This document shows positions 9,210 through 17,613 of a DNA stretch of 56,289 nt, in pieces. Within the stretch, counting starts at the first letter, position 1. The number at the start of each line of letters is the position of its first letter. Source of the DNA: Candidatus Kaiserbacteria bacterium CG10_big_fil_rev_8_21_14_0_10_56_12 (lineage in GTDB: Bacteria > Patescibacteriota > Minisyncoccia > Phycocordibacterales > Phycocordibacteraceae); the NCBI GenBank assembly GCA_002773355.1, contig PFBL01000004.1, positions 1 to 56,289 on the forward strand. The letters run 5' to 3'. The notes beneath the pieces are model-generated. The model ran no database searches. It was not told the DNA's origin and saw nothing but the letters and a program-made list of their open reading frames with translations. Made by a program: the position numbers and the translations under genes.

Positions 9210-9215
9210 ATGCTA
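9210..9215 (-). promoter_or_regulatory. Putative -10 box, leaderless spacing, for the NeuB-like gene
   Basis: TAGCAT preceded by GTG on the minus strand, followed by 6 nt and then ATG at 9203. It lies in the 9-nt gap after the DUF218 gene. No -35 was recognised, so support is moderate. Confidence 0.4.
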
Positions 9216-9857
9216 CACGGTGCGCTCGTTTTTGTCCTTTTGTTCTGCGGCGCGATAGCTCCCCGCCGCAATCGCCGCGACACCACGCGCCTCAGCGGCA
9301 AGACGCTTTTGATATGCTTCTGTTTTTTTTAAGCGTTCGAATGTTTGTTCAAAGCTCGGGTCCTGGGCCATAAGGATCGATTCTGCGTCTTGATAACCGA
9401 CCGTGCACTGTGGCGGTCCATCAGTGTGCTCCACAAACGCGCGTATACGAGGTATCTGATACCGATTCGACACCAGGAGCATGTGCCGCCAGCTGCGATC
9501 GGCCGCCAGCCCCAGGGCCGCACTTACTTGCGTTGCCGTATTGACTGATGTTTCTTCCATGATAATTCTCTCCGCGGCAACACCAAGCGCGGTCAGTTCA
9601 GACGCTTGCGTGCGCGCCGCGCTGACCCCGTCTGGACCGTCCTTGCCACTCGTAACCAAGAACGCATCGGGGTATTCTATGGCGAGCACAGCCGCCGCCT
9701 GCACTCTGGCGTACCCGCCTAGCGTCCCAAAAGCGTCCCCCTCTTCATAGGTGGTCGAGCGATAGGTTACTGCACCCGTCTGCGGATCCTTCTCTGCCAC
9801 TGTCCCGCCCGACAAGACAACGATTGCGTCAGGCGCTAGTGTCGTATCTTGCTCCAT
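9213..9857 (-). CDS. YdcF/SanA-like DUF218 domain protein
   Basis: A 214-aa protein with the DUF218 pattern: DAIVVLSGG at 10-18, a run AARTQASELTALGV in the middle, and the acidic ETSVNTATQ segment near 102-110, which in this family lines the active pocket. DUF218 proteins include ElyC, SanA and YdcF, implicated in envelope and lipid-carrier metabolism but without a settled reaction. Unlike SanA and ElyC it lacks an N-terminal membrane segment. Its start overlaps the aldo/keto reductase gene by 22 nt. A second DUF218 gene occurs at 34750-35448. Confidence 0.8.
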   Translation of the reverse strand: MEQDTTLAPDAIVVLSGGTVAEKDPQTGAVTYRSTTYEEGDAFGTLGGYARVQAAAVLAIEYPDAFLVTSGKDGPDGVSAARTQASELTALGVAAERIIMEETSVNTATQVSAALGLAADRSWRHMLLVSNRYQIPRIRAFVEHTDGPPQCTVGYQDAESILMAQDPSFEQTFERLKKTEAYQKRLAAEARGVAAIAAGSYRAAEQKDKNERTV

Positions 9858-10759
9858 AGGCTTGGGTTAATGGCACCACGGTTAAGGTTGCCAAACGCTT
9901 CTTTCATTTCGGTCACCCAGGCTTCTTTGGGTGCCGCATCGATCGCTATGTTACGTACATTTTCTTCCAGTTGCTCTCTCGTGTCGACACCAAAGACAAT
10001 ATGGTCTGCCCGACAGGCGGCCCCCGAAAAGCATAGCGCCGCGGCAGCCTGCGTCAGCTCATGACGATGGCAAATGTCGATAAATTGGGTCAGCTCAGGT
10101 TTCAGGATGGACAGATGATCAGGCAGCTCGTTTGGTTGCATTAACAACAGGCCTTGCAAAAAGGGACTCCGAGCAAACACGGTGACCCCGTTAGCTTTTG
10201 CAAGATCAAAAAAGTCCGTCTTGTCGAGCCGCTGGTCGAAGACGTTGTACGGTACTTGCACATAATCAACGCCGAGTTCTGCCGCTTGTAGCGCCTCGGG
10301 TTCGTCATAGATCGAGACGCCGATGTGCTGTATGAGCCCCTCCTTTTTCGCATCTCGCAACGACTCGATCATATGACTCAGATAGATATAGTGCGGCGAG
10401 TGGAAAAGATACCCCTCAAGAGAGTCGACCCCAAGTCGTTGCAGAGACTTCTCCAGTTCGGCGTGGACAACCTCAGCGGCCTGGGTGCCATCAGGGTAGT
10501 CATTGAGGGCATGGGGTCTCATCTTGGAGATGAGGCGCACCTTCTTTTCGAGAGAACGTTCTTTGATCCACGCGCCGAGAACATCCTCTGCTGTACCGTA
10601 TGCCCAGGCCGTATCAAACGTATCGATGCCAGCCGCACGCGCATCGTCGAGGAGAGAAAAAGCCTCTTCCTGTGTCGGTTGGCCGCGCTTGTTAGAAAGG
10701 CCGTATGCCATGCCGAGCTGCACAGTGCCGAGCACAAGTCTATTGGTCGAGTGATTCAT
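9836..10759 (-). CDS. Aldo/keto reductase
   Basis: A 307-aa NAD(P)H-dependent aldo/keto reductase. The catalytic tetrad is visible: D49 and Y54 in FDTAWAYG, K79 in LISKM, and H120 in YLFHSPHY. The C-terminal cofactor region is present (HIVFGVDTREQLEENV). The family reduces aldehydes or ketones. Next to a cytidylyltransferase, a HemL-like aminotransferase and a NeuB-like synthase it most likely reduces a keto group on an activated sugar or on a precursor. It overlaps the SpsF-like gene by 20 nt and the DUF218 gene by 22 nt. Confidence 0.88.
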   Translation of the reverse strand: MNHSTNRLVLGTVQLGMAYGLSNKRGQPTQEEAFSLLDDARAAGIDTFDTAWAYGTAEDVLGAWIKERSLEKKVRLISKMRPHALNDYPDGTQAAEVVHAELEKSLQRLGVDSLEGYLFHSPHYIYLSHMIESLRDAKKEGLIQHIGVSIYDEPEALQAAELGVDYVQVPYNVFDQRLDKTDFFDLAKANGVTVFARSPFLQGLLLMQPNELPDHLSILKPELTQFIDICHRHELTQAAAALCFSGAACRADHIVFGVDTREQLEENVRNIAIDAAPKEAWVTEMKEAFGNLNRGAINPSLWSKIRH

Positions 10760-11540
10760 GGGATTGTCTTTTTAGTTCTTCGTCTCGCTTCAAAGATTTG
10801 GCGAGCCCCTCATAGCCCGTGCCACCTTTATTGATCTCGAGCAACTCGGGCTGTCGAGCGACCAGGCTGAGAATAGCATCCTTGCTGAAGCCTGGGTTCG
10901 TGTCATACAGCGCTTCGAACACTTTAGTAACGAAGTCAAAATCCGCTTGCGTGTCGACTGACCAGTGCATGTGCGCGTCATCTCGCGTACCCACGGTCCA
11001 CGGCAGGAGGTGGAACCGCTCCGGATGATTCTTTAAATATTGCGACATGTGTTCATGCTCCGAGTGGAGCGTCGCCTTCTGCCACGCCTCCTCAAGGGCC
11101 GCGAACGTGAAGATGTCCGTATCAAGTCCTTCGGGGTAATTGCTTGGCGTTCCCGAGAGCGCATACCGATCATGGGCATCAATAAAGTGACGCACCGCCT
11201 CGTCAATAACCGCGTGGTCGTGTAGCGGACAGTCTCCGGTGAGAAACACGGTCACCGTGTCGGCGGTGGCTCCCGCATCCTTTGCCGCCCTGTAACACCG
11301 ATCAAGCACGTCTGCCTCGCTCCCACGAAAGGATCCCACCCCGCATTGTGTAGCGAGCGCGACGACAGCGTCGTCTCCTTCGTTGGTGCTCGTTGCAACG
11401 ACGATCCGATCGAGGGTTTGCGCCCGCTTCACGCGTTCGAGCATCAGTGCTAACATGGGCTGCCCCAAAATCGGTTTTAACACCTTCCCCGGCAACCGCG
11501 TTGACCCTGTCCGCGCCTGAATAATCCCGATTGTTCTCAT
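10740..11540 (-). CDS. SpsF-like acylneuraminate cytidylyltransferase family protein
   Basis: A 266-aa nucleotidyltransferase with the signature IIQARTGSTRLPGKVL at 6-21, TGDCPLHD at 101-108 and NYPEGLDTDIF at 134-144. This matches the SpsF group, which activates nonulosonic or related acidic sugars with CTP. It is the expected partner of the NeuB-like gene 2.3 kb downstream. It begins a transcription unit: a terminator lies upstream (11611-11675), followed by a promoter-like stretch and an ATG with no Shine-Dalgarno sequence. Confidence 0.87.
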   Translation of the reverse strand: MRTIGIIQARTGSTRLPGKVLKPILGQPMLALMLERVKRAQTLDRIVVATSTNEGDDAVVALATQCGVGSFRGSEADVLDRCYRAAKDAGATADTVTVFLTGDCPLHDHAVIDEAVRHFIDAHDRYALSGTPSNYPEGLDTDIFTFAALEEAWQKATLHSEHEHMSQYLKNHPERFHLLPWTVGTRDDAHMHWSVDTQADFDFVTKVFEALYDTNPGFSKDAILSLVARQPELLEINKGGTGYEGLAKSLKRDEELKRQSHESLDQ

Positions 11541-11547
11541 GAACTAC

Positions 11548-11553
11548 ATCGTA
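11548..11553 (-). promoter_or_regulatory. Putative -10 box with leaderless spacing, SpsF-like gene
   Basis: TACGAT ends 7 nt before ATG 11540. An alternative pair further upstream is TTGTCA, 16 nt, TATGCT, which would give a leader of only a few bases. In either case there is no space for a ribosome binding site. Confidence 0.5.
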
Positions 11554-11610
11554 GCATAAGTTTGGGCTACTGATTGACAATACGCGGTCTGGATGTGTAG
11601 TAATGAGCGG

Positions 11611-11675
11611 AAAAACGAGCCCACTATCGACTAACTCTCCAGTGAACGAGAGTCCTTTCAAGGTTGTATGGGCTC
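11611..11675 (-). terminator. Structured intrinsic terminator after the HIT gene
   Basis: Read on the minus strand, an outer 7-bp stem GAGCCCA/TGGGCTC (11669-11675 with 11617-11623) encloses a 6-bp hairpin ACTCTC/GAGAGT and is followed by G and five T. It lies between the HIT gene and the promoter of the SpsF-like gene. The branched shape is unusual for a simple terminator. Confidence 0.55.
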
Positions 11676-11701
11676 ATCCGCACAGCCTCCCTATATGCGT
11701 C

Positions 11702-12082
11702 CTAAACAAGATTTTTCAATTCGTCCTTAATCTCTTTTGCTAAAGAAAAGTCAGAGATTCGGGTAGGCTCATGTGAGAGCGCATTAATCCCTTCTTCGTT
11801 ATATCGTGGAACGAGGTACCAGTGTACGTGACGAGCTTCATCCATATACAACAGATATACTTTCTCAACCTGCAAGGCTTTGAGAAGTGCTTCCCGTATG
11901 ACGTTGACAGTATCCATCAGGTGCTCGTAGTCATGTCGGCCAAGCAAATTCAAATCAACTATGGCTTCCTTCCACACAACAATTGTGTGTCCTCTCGCAA
12001 TAGGGAAGGAGGCTAAGCAGACATATAATTTATCTTCCTCGAAGAACACTGCCTCAGGAATTGGGTTCGCAAGTAAATCCAT
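11702..12082 (-). CDS. HIT (histidine triad) family protein
   Basis: A 126-aa HIT protein. The active-site motif is HVHWYLVPR at 85-93, so the family HxHxH pattern has Tyr at its third position while the central nucleophilic His (H87) is kept. HIT proteins hydrolyse or transfer nucleotidyl groups; some are dinucleotide phosphorylases or adenylyl sulfate hydrolases. The protein starts 1 nt after the HemL-like gene stop (TGACATG) and is followed by a terminator. A housekeeping or nucleotide-sugar clean-up role is possible. Confidence 0.85.
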   Translation of the reverse strand: MDLLANPIPEAVFFEEDKLYVCLASFPIARGHTIVVWKEAIVDLNLLGRHDYEHLMDTVNVIREALLKALQVEKVYLLYMDEARHVHWYLVPRYNEEGINALSHEPTRISDFSLAKEIKDELKNLV

Positions 12083-12083
12083 G

Positions 12084-13400
12084 TCAATTTAGGCGCTCGA
12101 AGCCCGTGTGCGCAACGGGGCCGCGTAACTTTTTATAGACTGTCCTGGTCTCCAGGGCATGGGCTAACACCGCGAACGATTGGTCGACCGATCGTACATA
12201 GTTCTTAATGTGCGTGTCCGTGTGCGCACACGAGGCGAAGAACATGTTCGTCGCTAGATACCCTCGATCCAGCATCTCTTGGACGAAGAGCGTCTTAAGT
12301 GCTTGGCTGACCTTGCCGTGTTGAAAGGTGAAGCTACTGATTGGCATAACGCCGCCGATAACGATCGCGAGGTTGTATTTCTTTGCGAGCGATGTCCACC
12401 CCTCACGCACCAGCCTCCCGGCCCGTTCGATGCGCTTTGGTGCGCCAACGCGCTTCATTTTCTTAATCGTGGCGAGCGCCGCTACAGGGCCGACACGTTC
12501 TGTCCAATACGTGCTCGAAATAAACGTGCGTTGCGCCGCTTGCATGACCTTGCGACGGCCGATGATGGCCGCCATCGGATACCCGTTACTGATCGCTTTG
12601 CTAAAGACGGCAATATCCGGATTGACGCCGTAGAGCAAGTGGGCGCCGCCATGCGTCAACTTCCACCCTACCGTTATCTCGTCAAAAATGAGTACCGCAC
12701 CCGTTGTGTCGGCGATCTTGCGAACCTTCTGTAAGAAGTGGTCCTCTGGCTCGACCCCATGTATAGGCTCCATGATAATGGCCGCTAGATTCTTCCCCTC
12801 CTTCTTCACAATAGCTTCAAGCTCTTCGATCTTGTTGTAATGAAAGGGGCGTACTGTGCCTCGCAGGCCGCGTGGCACCCCCGCTGGCTCTAGGCCGGCG
12901 AGCAGATGCTCCTTGAGGCCGTCCTTTCGTGCGAGGTTGGTGGCGAGATACCAATCGTGCCACCCGTGATACCCGCAGAACGCGATGGTGTCTCTCCCGG
13001 TCGAAGCGCGCGCAATGCGTTCGGCAATCGCCATTGCCTCGCCGCCGGTTCGTGCATACCGCACCATCGAGGCCCACGGATGTGTGGTGCAGAGTAGCTC
13101 AGCGAGCTCCACCTCCTCAGGGGCGTTCAGTGTTGACATGGATCCGCTATCAACGGCCTTCTTCACCGCCCGATTCACCTCTGGGTCGGCATATCCCAAG
13201 ATACAGCTCCCCACGCCCATGATGCCCATATCGATGTACTTCTTGCCATCAAGATCCCACACTTCGCAACCTTTTGCCTTGGTGTAATACGCTGGCCACT
13301 GATTCGGGAGGAACATCTCGGGACGCTTAGAGAGCAGTTGCGTACCGCCCGGGATCAACCGCTTTGCCTTGGTATAGAGTCGCTGGCCCTTGCCGCTCAT
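12084..13400 (-). CDS. Class III aminotransferase, glutamate-1-semialdehyde aminomutase-like
   Basis: A 438-aa fold-type I PLP enzyme. It has GYHGWHDW at 143-150, FDEITVGW at 239-246 (PLP-contacting Asp) and the Schiff-base lysine K268 in FSKAISNGYPMAAIIG. This resembles HemL, but no other tetrapyrrole gene is present; HemL-like aminotransferases are common in surface sugar clusters, where they aminate a keto- or aldehyde-sugar. The longer reading frame to 13466 runs through the terminator hairpin, so ATG 13400 is chosen; a TATAGT box ends 9 nt upstream of it. Confidence 0.88.
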   Translation of the reverse strand: MSGKGQRLYTKAKRLIPGGTQLLSKRPEMFLPNQWPAYYTKAKGCEVWDLDGKKYIDMGIMGVGSCILGYADPEVNRAVKKAVDSGSMSTLNAPEEVELAELLCTTHPWASMVRYARTGGEAMAIAERIARASTGRDTIAFCGYHGWHDWYLATNLARKDGLKEHLLAGLEPAGVPRGLRGTVRPFHYNKIEELEAIVKKEGKNLAAIIMEPIHGVEPEDHFLQKVRKIADTTGAVLIFDEITVGWKLTHGGAHLLYGVNPDIAVFSKAISNGYPMAAIIGRRKVMQAAQRTFISSTYWTERVGPVAALATIKKMKRVGAPKRIERAGRLVREGWTSLAKKYNLAIVIGGVMPISSFTFQHGKVSQALKTLFVQEMLDRGYLATNMFFASCAHTDTHIKNYVRSVDQSFAVLAHALETRTVYKKLRGPVAHTGFERLN

Positions 13401-13409
13401 AATGACCGT

Positions 13410-13415
13410 ACTATA
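13410..13415 (-). promoter_or_regulatory. -10 box with leaderless spacing, HemL-like aminotransferase
   Basis: TATAGT, then 9 nt, then ATG 13400. It sits directly after the T-run of the upstream terminator, so this is a genuine start of a transcription unit with essentially no 5' leader. Confidence 0.6.
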
Positions 13416-13428
13416 CTCGTTTTTTATG

Positions 13429-13459
13429 AAAAAAACAGGACGGTTTCCAGCCGTCCTGT
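13429..13459 (-). terminator. Intrinsic terminator of the DMT transporter gene
   Basis: Perfect 9-bp stem ACAGGACGG/CCGTCCTGT with a 7-nt loop, followed on the minus strand by seven T. It lies 25 nt after the transporter stop codon. Confidence 0.9.
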
Positions 13460-13484
13460 CTGTCATACCCTCTCCGCCCCAGAC

Positions 13485-14402
13485 TCACGTCTGGGTGAAT
13501 GCCACCAGGATGCCACCGATAATGGCGATGCCCAAGAAGCAAAGCTGCGCACGAGAGAAGTTACGATGCTCCTTGAAGAAGACGAAGCCCACAACCGCGG
13601 GGGCGACCAGATCCGCCACGAGTAACAGCGGGAAGATCACGAGCTGTGGGGCGAGCCAGTGCGCCCAGTATATGCTCGCGAGATTCGCGATGATCGCGAT
13701 ACTGAGCACCTCGATCCGCGGCATATCGCTGCGAGCCAGCTCCCAGTCGAATCGCAAGCCCTCGACCCTCCACTTGAGAATCCAGGCACCCAAGAGCGAA
13801 CCCGAGTACCAGGCACTCAAGTAGGTCCCAACGGGAACCTCCTCGACTGAGAGGTACTTCACGACAAAGTTGGCCACACCCCAGACGAGCGTGTAGGTCG
13901 CTACGGCACGGTAGAATTGCCGCGCCTGGATCGGATCAAGCTCCTCCGGCACAGTGCCGGTTGCACGCAGATCCTCGCGTGTCAGCAACAGCGCCGCACC
14001 GAAATATAGGATGATCCCCATGAGAAGCGTAGTCGTGACGATCTGCACCTCCCCAAGGAATACCGTCGTCAGGAGCATGGCGAGTGCGCCATTGCCGAAC
14101 ATGAAGAACGACGTGCGGCTAAGGCTCACTGCATGCGCCTTCCATTGCGCGTGACATGCCCAGGCGTTTGCAACGCCAAGCGCCACCACAGGCGCGGTCG
14201 TCGAATTAAAGACCAACTGGTCGAGAACCCACGCCGCACCAATGGCGAGCACGCTCGTGCACGTGAATTGCAAAACCAGCTTCTGCGGTAGCCGCGATCC
14301 GAGGCTCATTCTCTTGTGGAGATACGATGCGACGACATTGCCGAACAGCACCTTACTGAGAATGGGAACGAACCACGGTATACTGAGGAAGAACGCTCCC
14401 AT
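13485..14402 (-). CDS. DMT/EamA-like transporter
   Basis: A 305-aa integral membrane protein with about nine or ten hydrophobic segments; the C-terminal repeat ends LVAPAVVGFVFFKEHRNFSRAQ..GIAIIGGILVAF, typical of EamA/drug-metabolite transporters. The substrate is unknown; export of a sugar or metabolite, or a glycan-precursor flippase, is possible. It stands alone between its own promoter (14444-14472) and terminator (13429-13459). It is the only gene of the window with a perfect Shine-Dalgarno sequence (AAGGAGGTG, GGAGG 7 nt before ATG). That sets it apart from its neighbours and may indicate transfer from a Shine-Dalgarno-using bacterium. Confidence 0.85.
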   Translation of the reverse strand: MGAFFLSIPWFVPILSKVLFGNVVASYLHKRMSLGSRLPQKLVLQFTCTSVLAIGAAWVLDQLVFNSTTAPVVALGVANAWACHAQWKAHAVSLSRTSFFMFGNGALAMLLTTVFLGEVQIVTTTLLMGIILYFGAALLLTREDLRATGTVPEELDPIQARQFYRAVATYTLVWGVANFVVKYLSVEEVPVGTYLSAWYSGSLLGAWILKWRVEGLRFDWELARSDMPRIEVLSIAIIANLASIYWAHWLAPQLVIFPLLLVADLVAPAVVGFVFFKEHRNFSRAQLCFLGIAIIGGILVAFTQT

Positions 14403-14407
14403 GACAG

Positions 14408-14416
14408 CACCTCCTT
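14408..14416 (-). promoter_or_regulatory. Canonical Shine-Dalgarno sequence AAGGAGGTG
   Basis: The GGAGG core is followed by 7 nt and then ATG 14402. It is unusual here because no other gene start examined in the window has one, and because the 16S 3' end in this window lacks CCUCC. Confidence 0.85.
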
Positions 14417-14443
14417 GTGTTTGTTGAGACCAATCCGTGTAAA

Positions 14444-14472
14444 ATAGTACTATATTTAGTATAGTGCGTCAA
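14444..14472 (-). promoter_or_regulatory. Strong sigma70-type promoter with palindromic spacer
   Basis: TTGACG (14467-14472), a 17-nt spacer and TACTAT (14444-14449). The spacer and flanks hold a dyad, ACTATA-CTAAA-TATAGT, which could be a repressor operator. The predicted leader before the transporter ATG is about 35 nt, unlike the leaderless spacing elsewhere in the window. Confidence 0.7.
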
Positions 14473-14552
14473 ATGTGAACATCTTCTCGTCTTCCGAGAT
14501 CTATATACTGGCGGAGAGAGGATCTTTGCCCGTATCCTCGTTGAGGAGCGTA

Positions 14553-15701
14553 CTACACGAGATACGCTGACAGAATCTGCCTAAGAGTTTTGATCACGAA
14601 CTTCTGTTGCGTGAGGGTGATGGCCGGGAAAAGTGGGATTGAGATTTCTGCCGCAACGTAGGCTTCGGCACTTGGACAGTGGACTTTTTTGTAACCGTGG
14701 CTCCGATAATACGGGTGTGTATGGACGGGGACATGGTGGACCTGCACGCCGATTCCCGCCGCGCGGAGCTTCGCGAAGATTTCATCGCGCTTCGGAGCCA
14801 GGTGCGCGGCGAGGCGCAGTGGGTAGAGGTGCCACGCTGACTGCTCATACGCACGTTCCGCGGGAGGCAACACGAGGCCCGGTATTTTTTTGAGCAGTGT
14901 GTCATAACGCTTGGCTGCCGCACGACGCCTGCTAATGAAGTTCGTGAGGCGCTTCAGCTGGCTCTCGCCGAGTGCCGCAGACAACTCAGGCATGCGGTAA
15001 TTGTATCCGAGCGCTTGCATTTCTTGATACCAGGCACCCTTATCCTTATGGATAAATTTTGCACCGTCCTTGCTAATACCATGACTACGAAAGAGCCGGA
15101 GCGCATCTGCGTACGCCTTGCTATTCGTCACAATAGCGCCGCCTTCGCCAGTTGTAATTGACTTCACAGGGTGGAAGCTAAACATCGTCATGTCGGCGAG
15201 CGCACCAACCGGCTTGACTCGGTAGGTGGCACCGAGCGCCTGGGCCGCATCTTCGATGAGGACGAGTTTGTGCTTCTTGGCAAGCGCTTTAAACGCCCGC
15301 ATATCAGCGGGTCGGCCCGCATAGTCCACCGGGACGATGGCCTTCGTTCTCTTGGTAACGCGCCGACGAGCGTCCTCGACACTCATGTTGCCTGTCTGCG
15401 AGTCGGAGTCAGCAAAAACCGGGCGTGCGCCTAGATAGAGTGCGGCGTTTGCGGTGGCGGCGAAGGTAAGGGCGGGCACGATCACCTCGTCTCCCTTCCC
15501 AACGCCCGCGGCGAAGTATGCCGCGTGAAGGGCCGCCGTGCCCGAATTGAACGCCACGCCGTATTTCGCACCAGCCTTTTTGGCGAGAGCCGTCTCAAAT
15601 CGCTCGAGGGCAGGGCCCTGGGTGAGCCAACCTGAACGCAAGACTCGATGTACAGCCTCAATGTCAGAGTTGTCTATACTTTGTGTTGAATACGGGATCA
15701 T
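14553..15701 (-). CDS. DegT/DnrJ/EryC1/StrS aminotransferase (PseC-like)
   Basis: A 382-aa PLP-dependent sugar aminotransferase. It has FNSGTAALHAAY at 51-62, EDAAQALGA at 150-158 and the PLP lysine K180 in SFHPVKSITTGEGG. Full-length for the family. It would transfer an amino group to the 4-keto-6-deoxy product of the PseB-like dehydratase or to another keto-sugar. It overlaps the inositol-monophosphatase-like gene by 4 nt (ATGA). The 150-nt gap after it contains the transporter promoter. Confidence 0.9.
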   Translation of the reverse strand: MIPYSTQSIDNSDIEAVHRVLRSGWLTQGPALERFETALAKKAGAKYGVAFNSGTAALHAAYFAAGVGKGDEVIVPALTFAATANAALYLGARPVFADSDSQTGNMSVEDARRRVTKRTKAIVPVDYAGRPADMRAFKALAKKHKLVLIEDAAQALGATYRVKPVGALADMTMFSFHPVKSITTGEGGAIVTNSKAYADALRLFRSHGISKDGAKFIHKDKGAWYQEMQALGYNYRMPELSAALGESQLKRLTNFISRRRAAAKRYDTLLKKIPGLVLPPAERAYEQSAWHLYPLRLAAHLAPKRDEIFAKLRAAGIGVQVHHVPVHTHPYYRSHGYKKVHCPSAEAYVAAEISIPLFPAITLTQQKFVIKTLRQILSAYLV

Positions 15702-16537
15702 ATGGATACAGAGCTCGTTATTTTCAATTGTGACACCAGTTCAGCGTGCACGCTTGCGCTCCGTGCGGCCACCAGTGCCGTGCTGTACTGCCCACTAACC
15801 TGACGGAATAAATCAACAGCGGCACCAGTAAAGTCACTCGCTACGCCGCCCTCCTCCTCCACGAAGAGACACATCGCGGCAATATCCCATTGTTTGATAT
15901 CCGGCGTCAGGTAGGCACCGATAGCGCCTTTTGCGAGCAGGCACGTTTCATAACTGGCTGCTCCGCTTCTCCGTAGATCCGCGCTTGCCGCAAGGACGCG
16001 TCCGTAGAGGGCAAAAGCAGGCGCAATGACCTTCTCAGCCCGCGTGTGCGGGAACCCGACACCGACGAGTACCTGCCCGAGAGTGTCGCCTGCAGAGACG
16101 TCTTTGAGTTGCACCTCATTACGAAAGACGCCGCCACCGCGCAGTGCATAATACTCTTCGTCTGTTTCTGGGAGATAGACGACCGCAGCCCACACGTGTT
16201 CGTCGCGAAAAATGGCAATTGAGACGCCATAGGCATCAAGCCCCTTCACATAGTTTGCCGTGCCGTCGAGAGGGTCAATAATCCATACTTGCTCTGTCGA
16301 GGTCGGCTTCTCTACTCGAGATTCCTCGCTCAAGATTGTGGCGCCTGGATAGGCACGTTCGATACCGCTGATGATCAACTCCTCGCTCGCGAGATCTGCG
16401 CTGGTGCTCAAATCGCGGTAGGTGGTGTCTTTCGCCTCCTTCACAATGGCGTGCGTCTCCCGTGCGCGCCGCACCAACTGCCCGGCCTCCCGGACAAGAC
16501 GGCGAGCGAGGGCGAGTTCTGCCGGCTGATCTTTCAT
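15698..16537 (-). CDS. Inositol monophosphatase family phosphatase
   Basis: A 279-aa Mg-dependent phosphatase. Motifs: ILSEES near 68-73, IDPLDGTAN at 87-95, and the C-terminal QWDIAAMCLFVEEEGG. The family removes phosphate from inositol-1-phosphate, 3'-phosphoadenosine 5'-phosphate or sugar phosphates. In this cluster it may act on a phosphorylated sugar acid. The longer frame (to 16597) would enter the preceding gene; ATG 16537, 10 nt after that gene's stop, begins the conserved part. Confidence 0.88.
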   Translation of the reverse strand: MKDQPAELALARRLVREAGQLVRRARETHAIVKEAKDTTYRDLSTSADLASEELIISGIERAYPGATILSEESRVEKPTSTEQVWIIDPLDGTANYVKGLDAYGVSIAIFRDEHVWAAVVYLPETDEEYYALRGGGVFRNEVQLKDVSAGDTLGQVLVGVGFPHTRAEKVIAPAFALYGRVLAASADLRRSGAASYETCLLAKGAIGAYLTPDIKQWDIAAMCLFVEEEGGVASDFTGAAVDLFRQVSGQYSTALVAARSASVHAELVSQLKITSSVSI

Positions 16538-16547
16538 GACGTACAGA

Positions 16548-17610
16548 CTACCGCAATTCGGCAAGCGCGTCTCGGATGCTCTTAACGGCGTCTGCAATAC
16601 GCTCTTCGTAGCCCAAGCGCTTGCGTAACTTGGCCTTACTCAGCAGAATGCGCATCCGGTATAGGGCGAGACGCTGACGGCGATCAGGTATCGAGCCCGC
16701 GACATGCTCATACCCGTCAAGAAAAGTGCTCAATGCCCCCGTATCGATGTACGTAGCATAAAAAGCCACATCGAAGGCCGGGTCGCCGACTTTGGCCTGG
16801 GTGAGGTCAACGGCTCCAGCCATCTCACCATTGTCATCGACCACTATGTTCGCGGCATGATAGTCCCCGTGCAGCAGTTTTCCATCGGTGCACGAGAGTA
16901 TGTGCGCATGTGTGGCGAAAGCCTGGCGACATTCTGCCGCAGTGGGTTCATCGATAATATTTTGCTGGAGCAAATAGTGCAGTGTGTCATCCACGCCCTC
17001 CAGTATCGCCGCCTGCCAGCTATCGTATGTTCCCCGTAACCCATCCACGGTCCGCGTAACTGGACCAAATCCGGAAAGTGCTATCTTATGGATCTTTCCC
17101 AAGAAGGCCACGGCCCGTCGAGTCGTATCGCTATGCGTCGTGGGATGTGTGCGCTCGTGTTGCTCAAGATTGTGAGCACCCACCCGCGTCATCAACATGA
17201 CATCATAAGGAAAGTCCGGTGTACGCAAAGACACCCCGATCACCTCTGGTCCGGCGATACCGGCACTCACGCATGAGTGCATAGAGCCGCCTCTGTCGCG
17301 AAATAGTCGGCGATCTGGCCAGCACTGTTGACGCGCAAGATGCACTCTGTCTCAACACCATCACGTCGCACACCACACCGTACACAACATGATCCAACGC
17401 ATTTTTGCTGTCGGGAAGATACGCGGTGTGTACCACTTCGTCTCCGGAGATCTGTGTTACGGCCGTACGTGCGACAGCGTCTGCATCAAATGCTTCGTAT
17501 CTCTTTTTCAAGATTCTGAGCTCATCGTCTGAGAGCAGTGAGTCCGCTTTGGAGTCAAACGGTGCGTGGTGCGTTCTCTCTTCTGGGTTCATAGGGAGGC
17601 GTTCATCCAT
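16548..17610 (-). pseudogene. Frameshifted aminoglycoside/choline-kinase-like phosphotransferase
   Basis: An APH-family kinase split over three reading frames. It begins at ATG 17610, 3 nt after the previous stop, and runs to about VVYGV. A shift near 17370, in a GT-rich stretch, leads to the frame VRRDGVETECILRVNSAG and QIADYFATEAALCTHA. A second shift near 17275 leads to SAGIAGPEVIGV and the catalytic part. That last part keeps the Brenner motif LLHGDYHAANIVV and the metal-binding AVDLTQAKVGDPAFD. The core is well conserved, so decay is recent, or the indels are assembly errors or phase-variable. Its substrate would be a small alcohol or sugar. Confidence 0.8.
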
Positions 17611-17613
17611 AGA

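Noticed and set aside
11611-11675. Riboswitch or attenuator upstream of the SpsF-like gene
   Set aside because: The branched stem with a T-run is better explained as the terminator of the HIT gene; a promoter for the SpsF-like gene appears after it, so it would not be in that mRNA.
12084-13400. True hemL (tetrapyrrole synthesis)
   Set aside because: Sequence is HemL-like, but no hem gene is present and the neighbours are sugar enzymes; a sugar-cluster aminotransferase is more likely.
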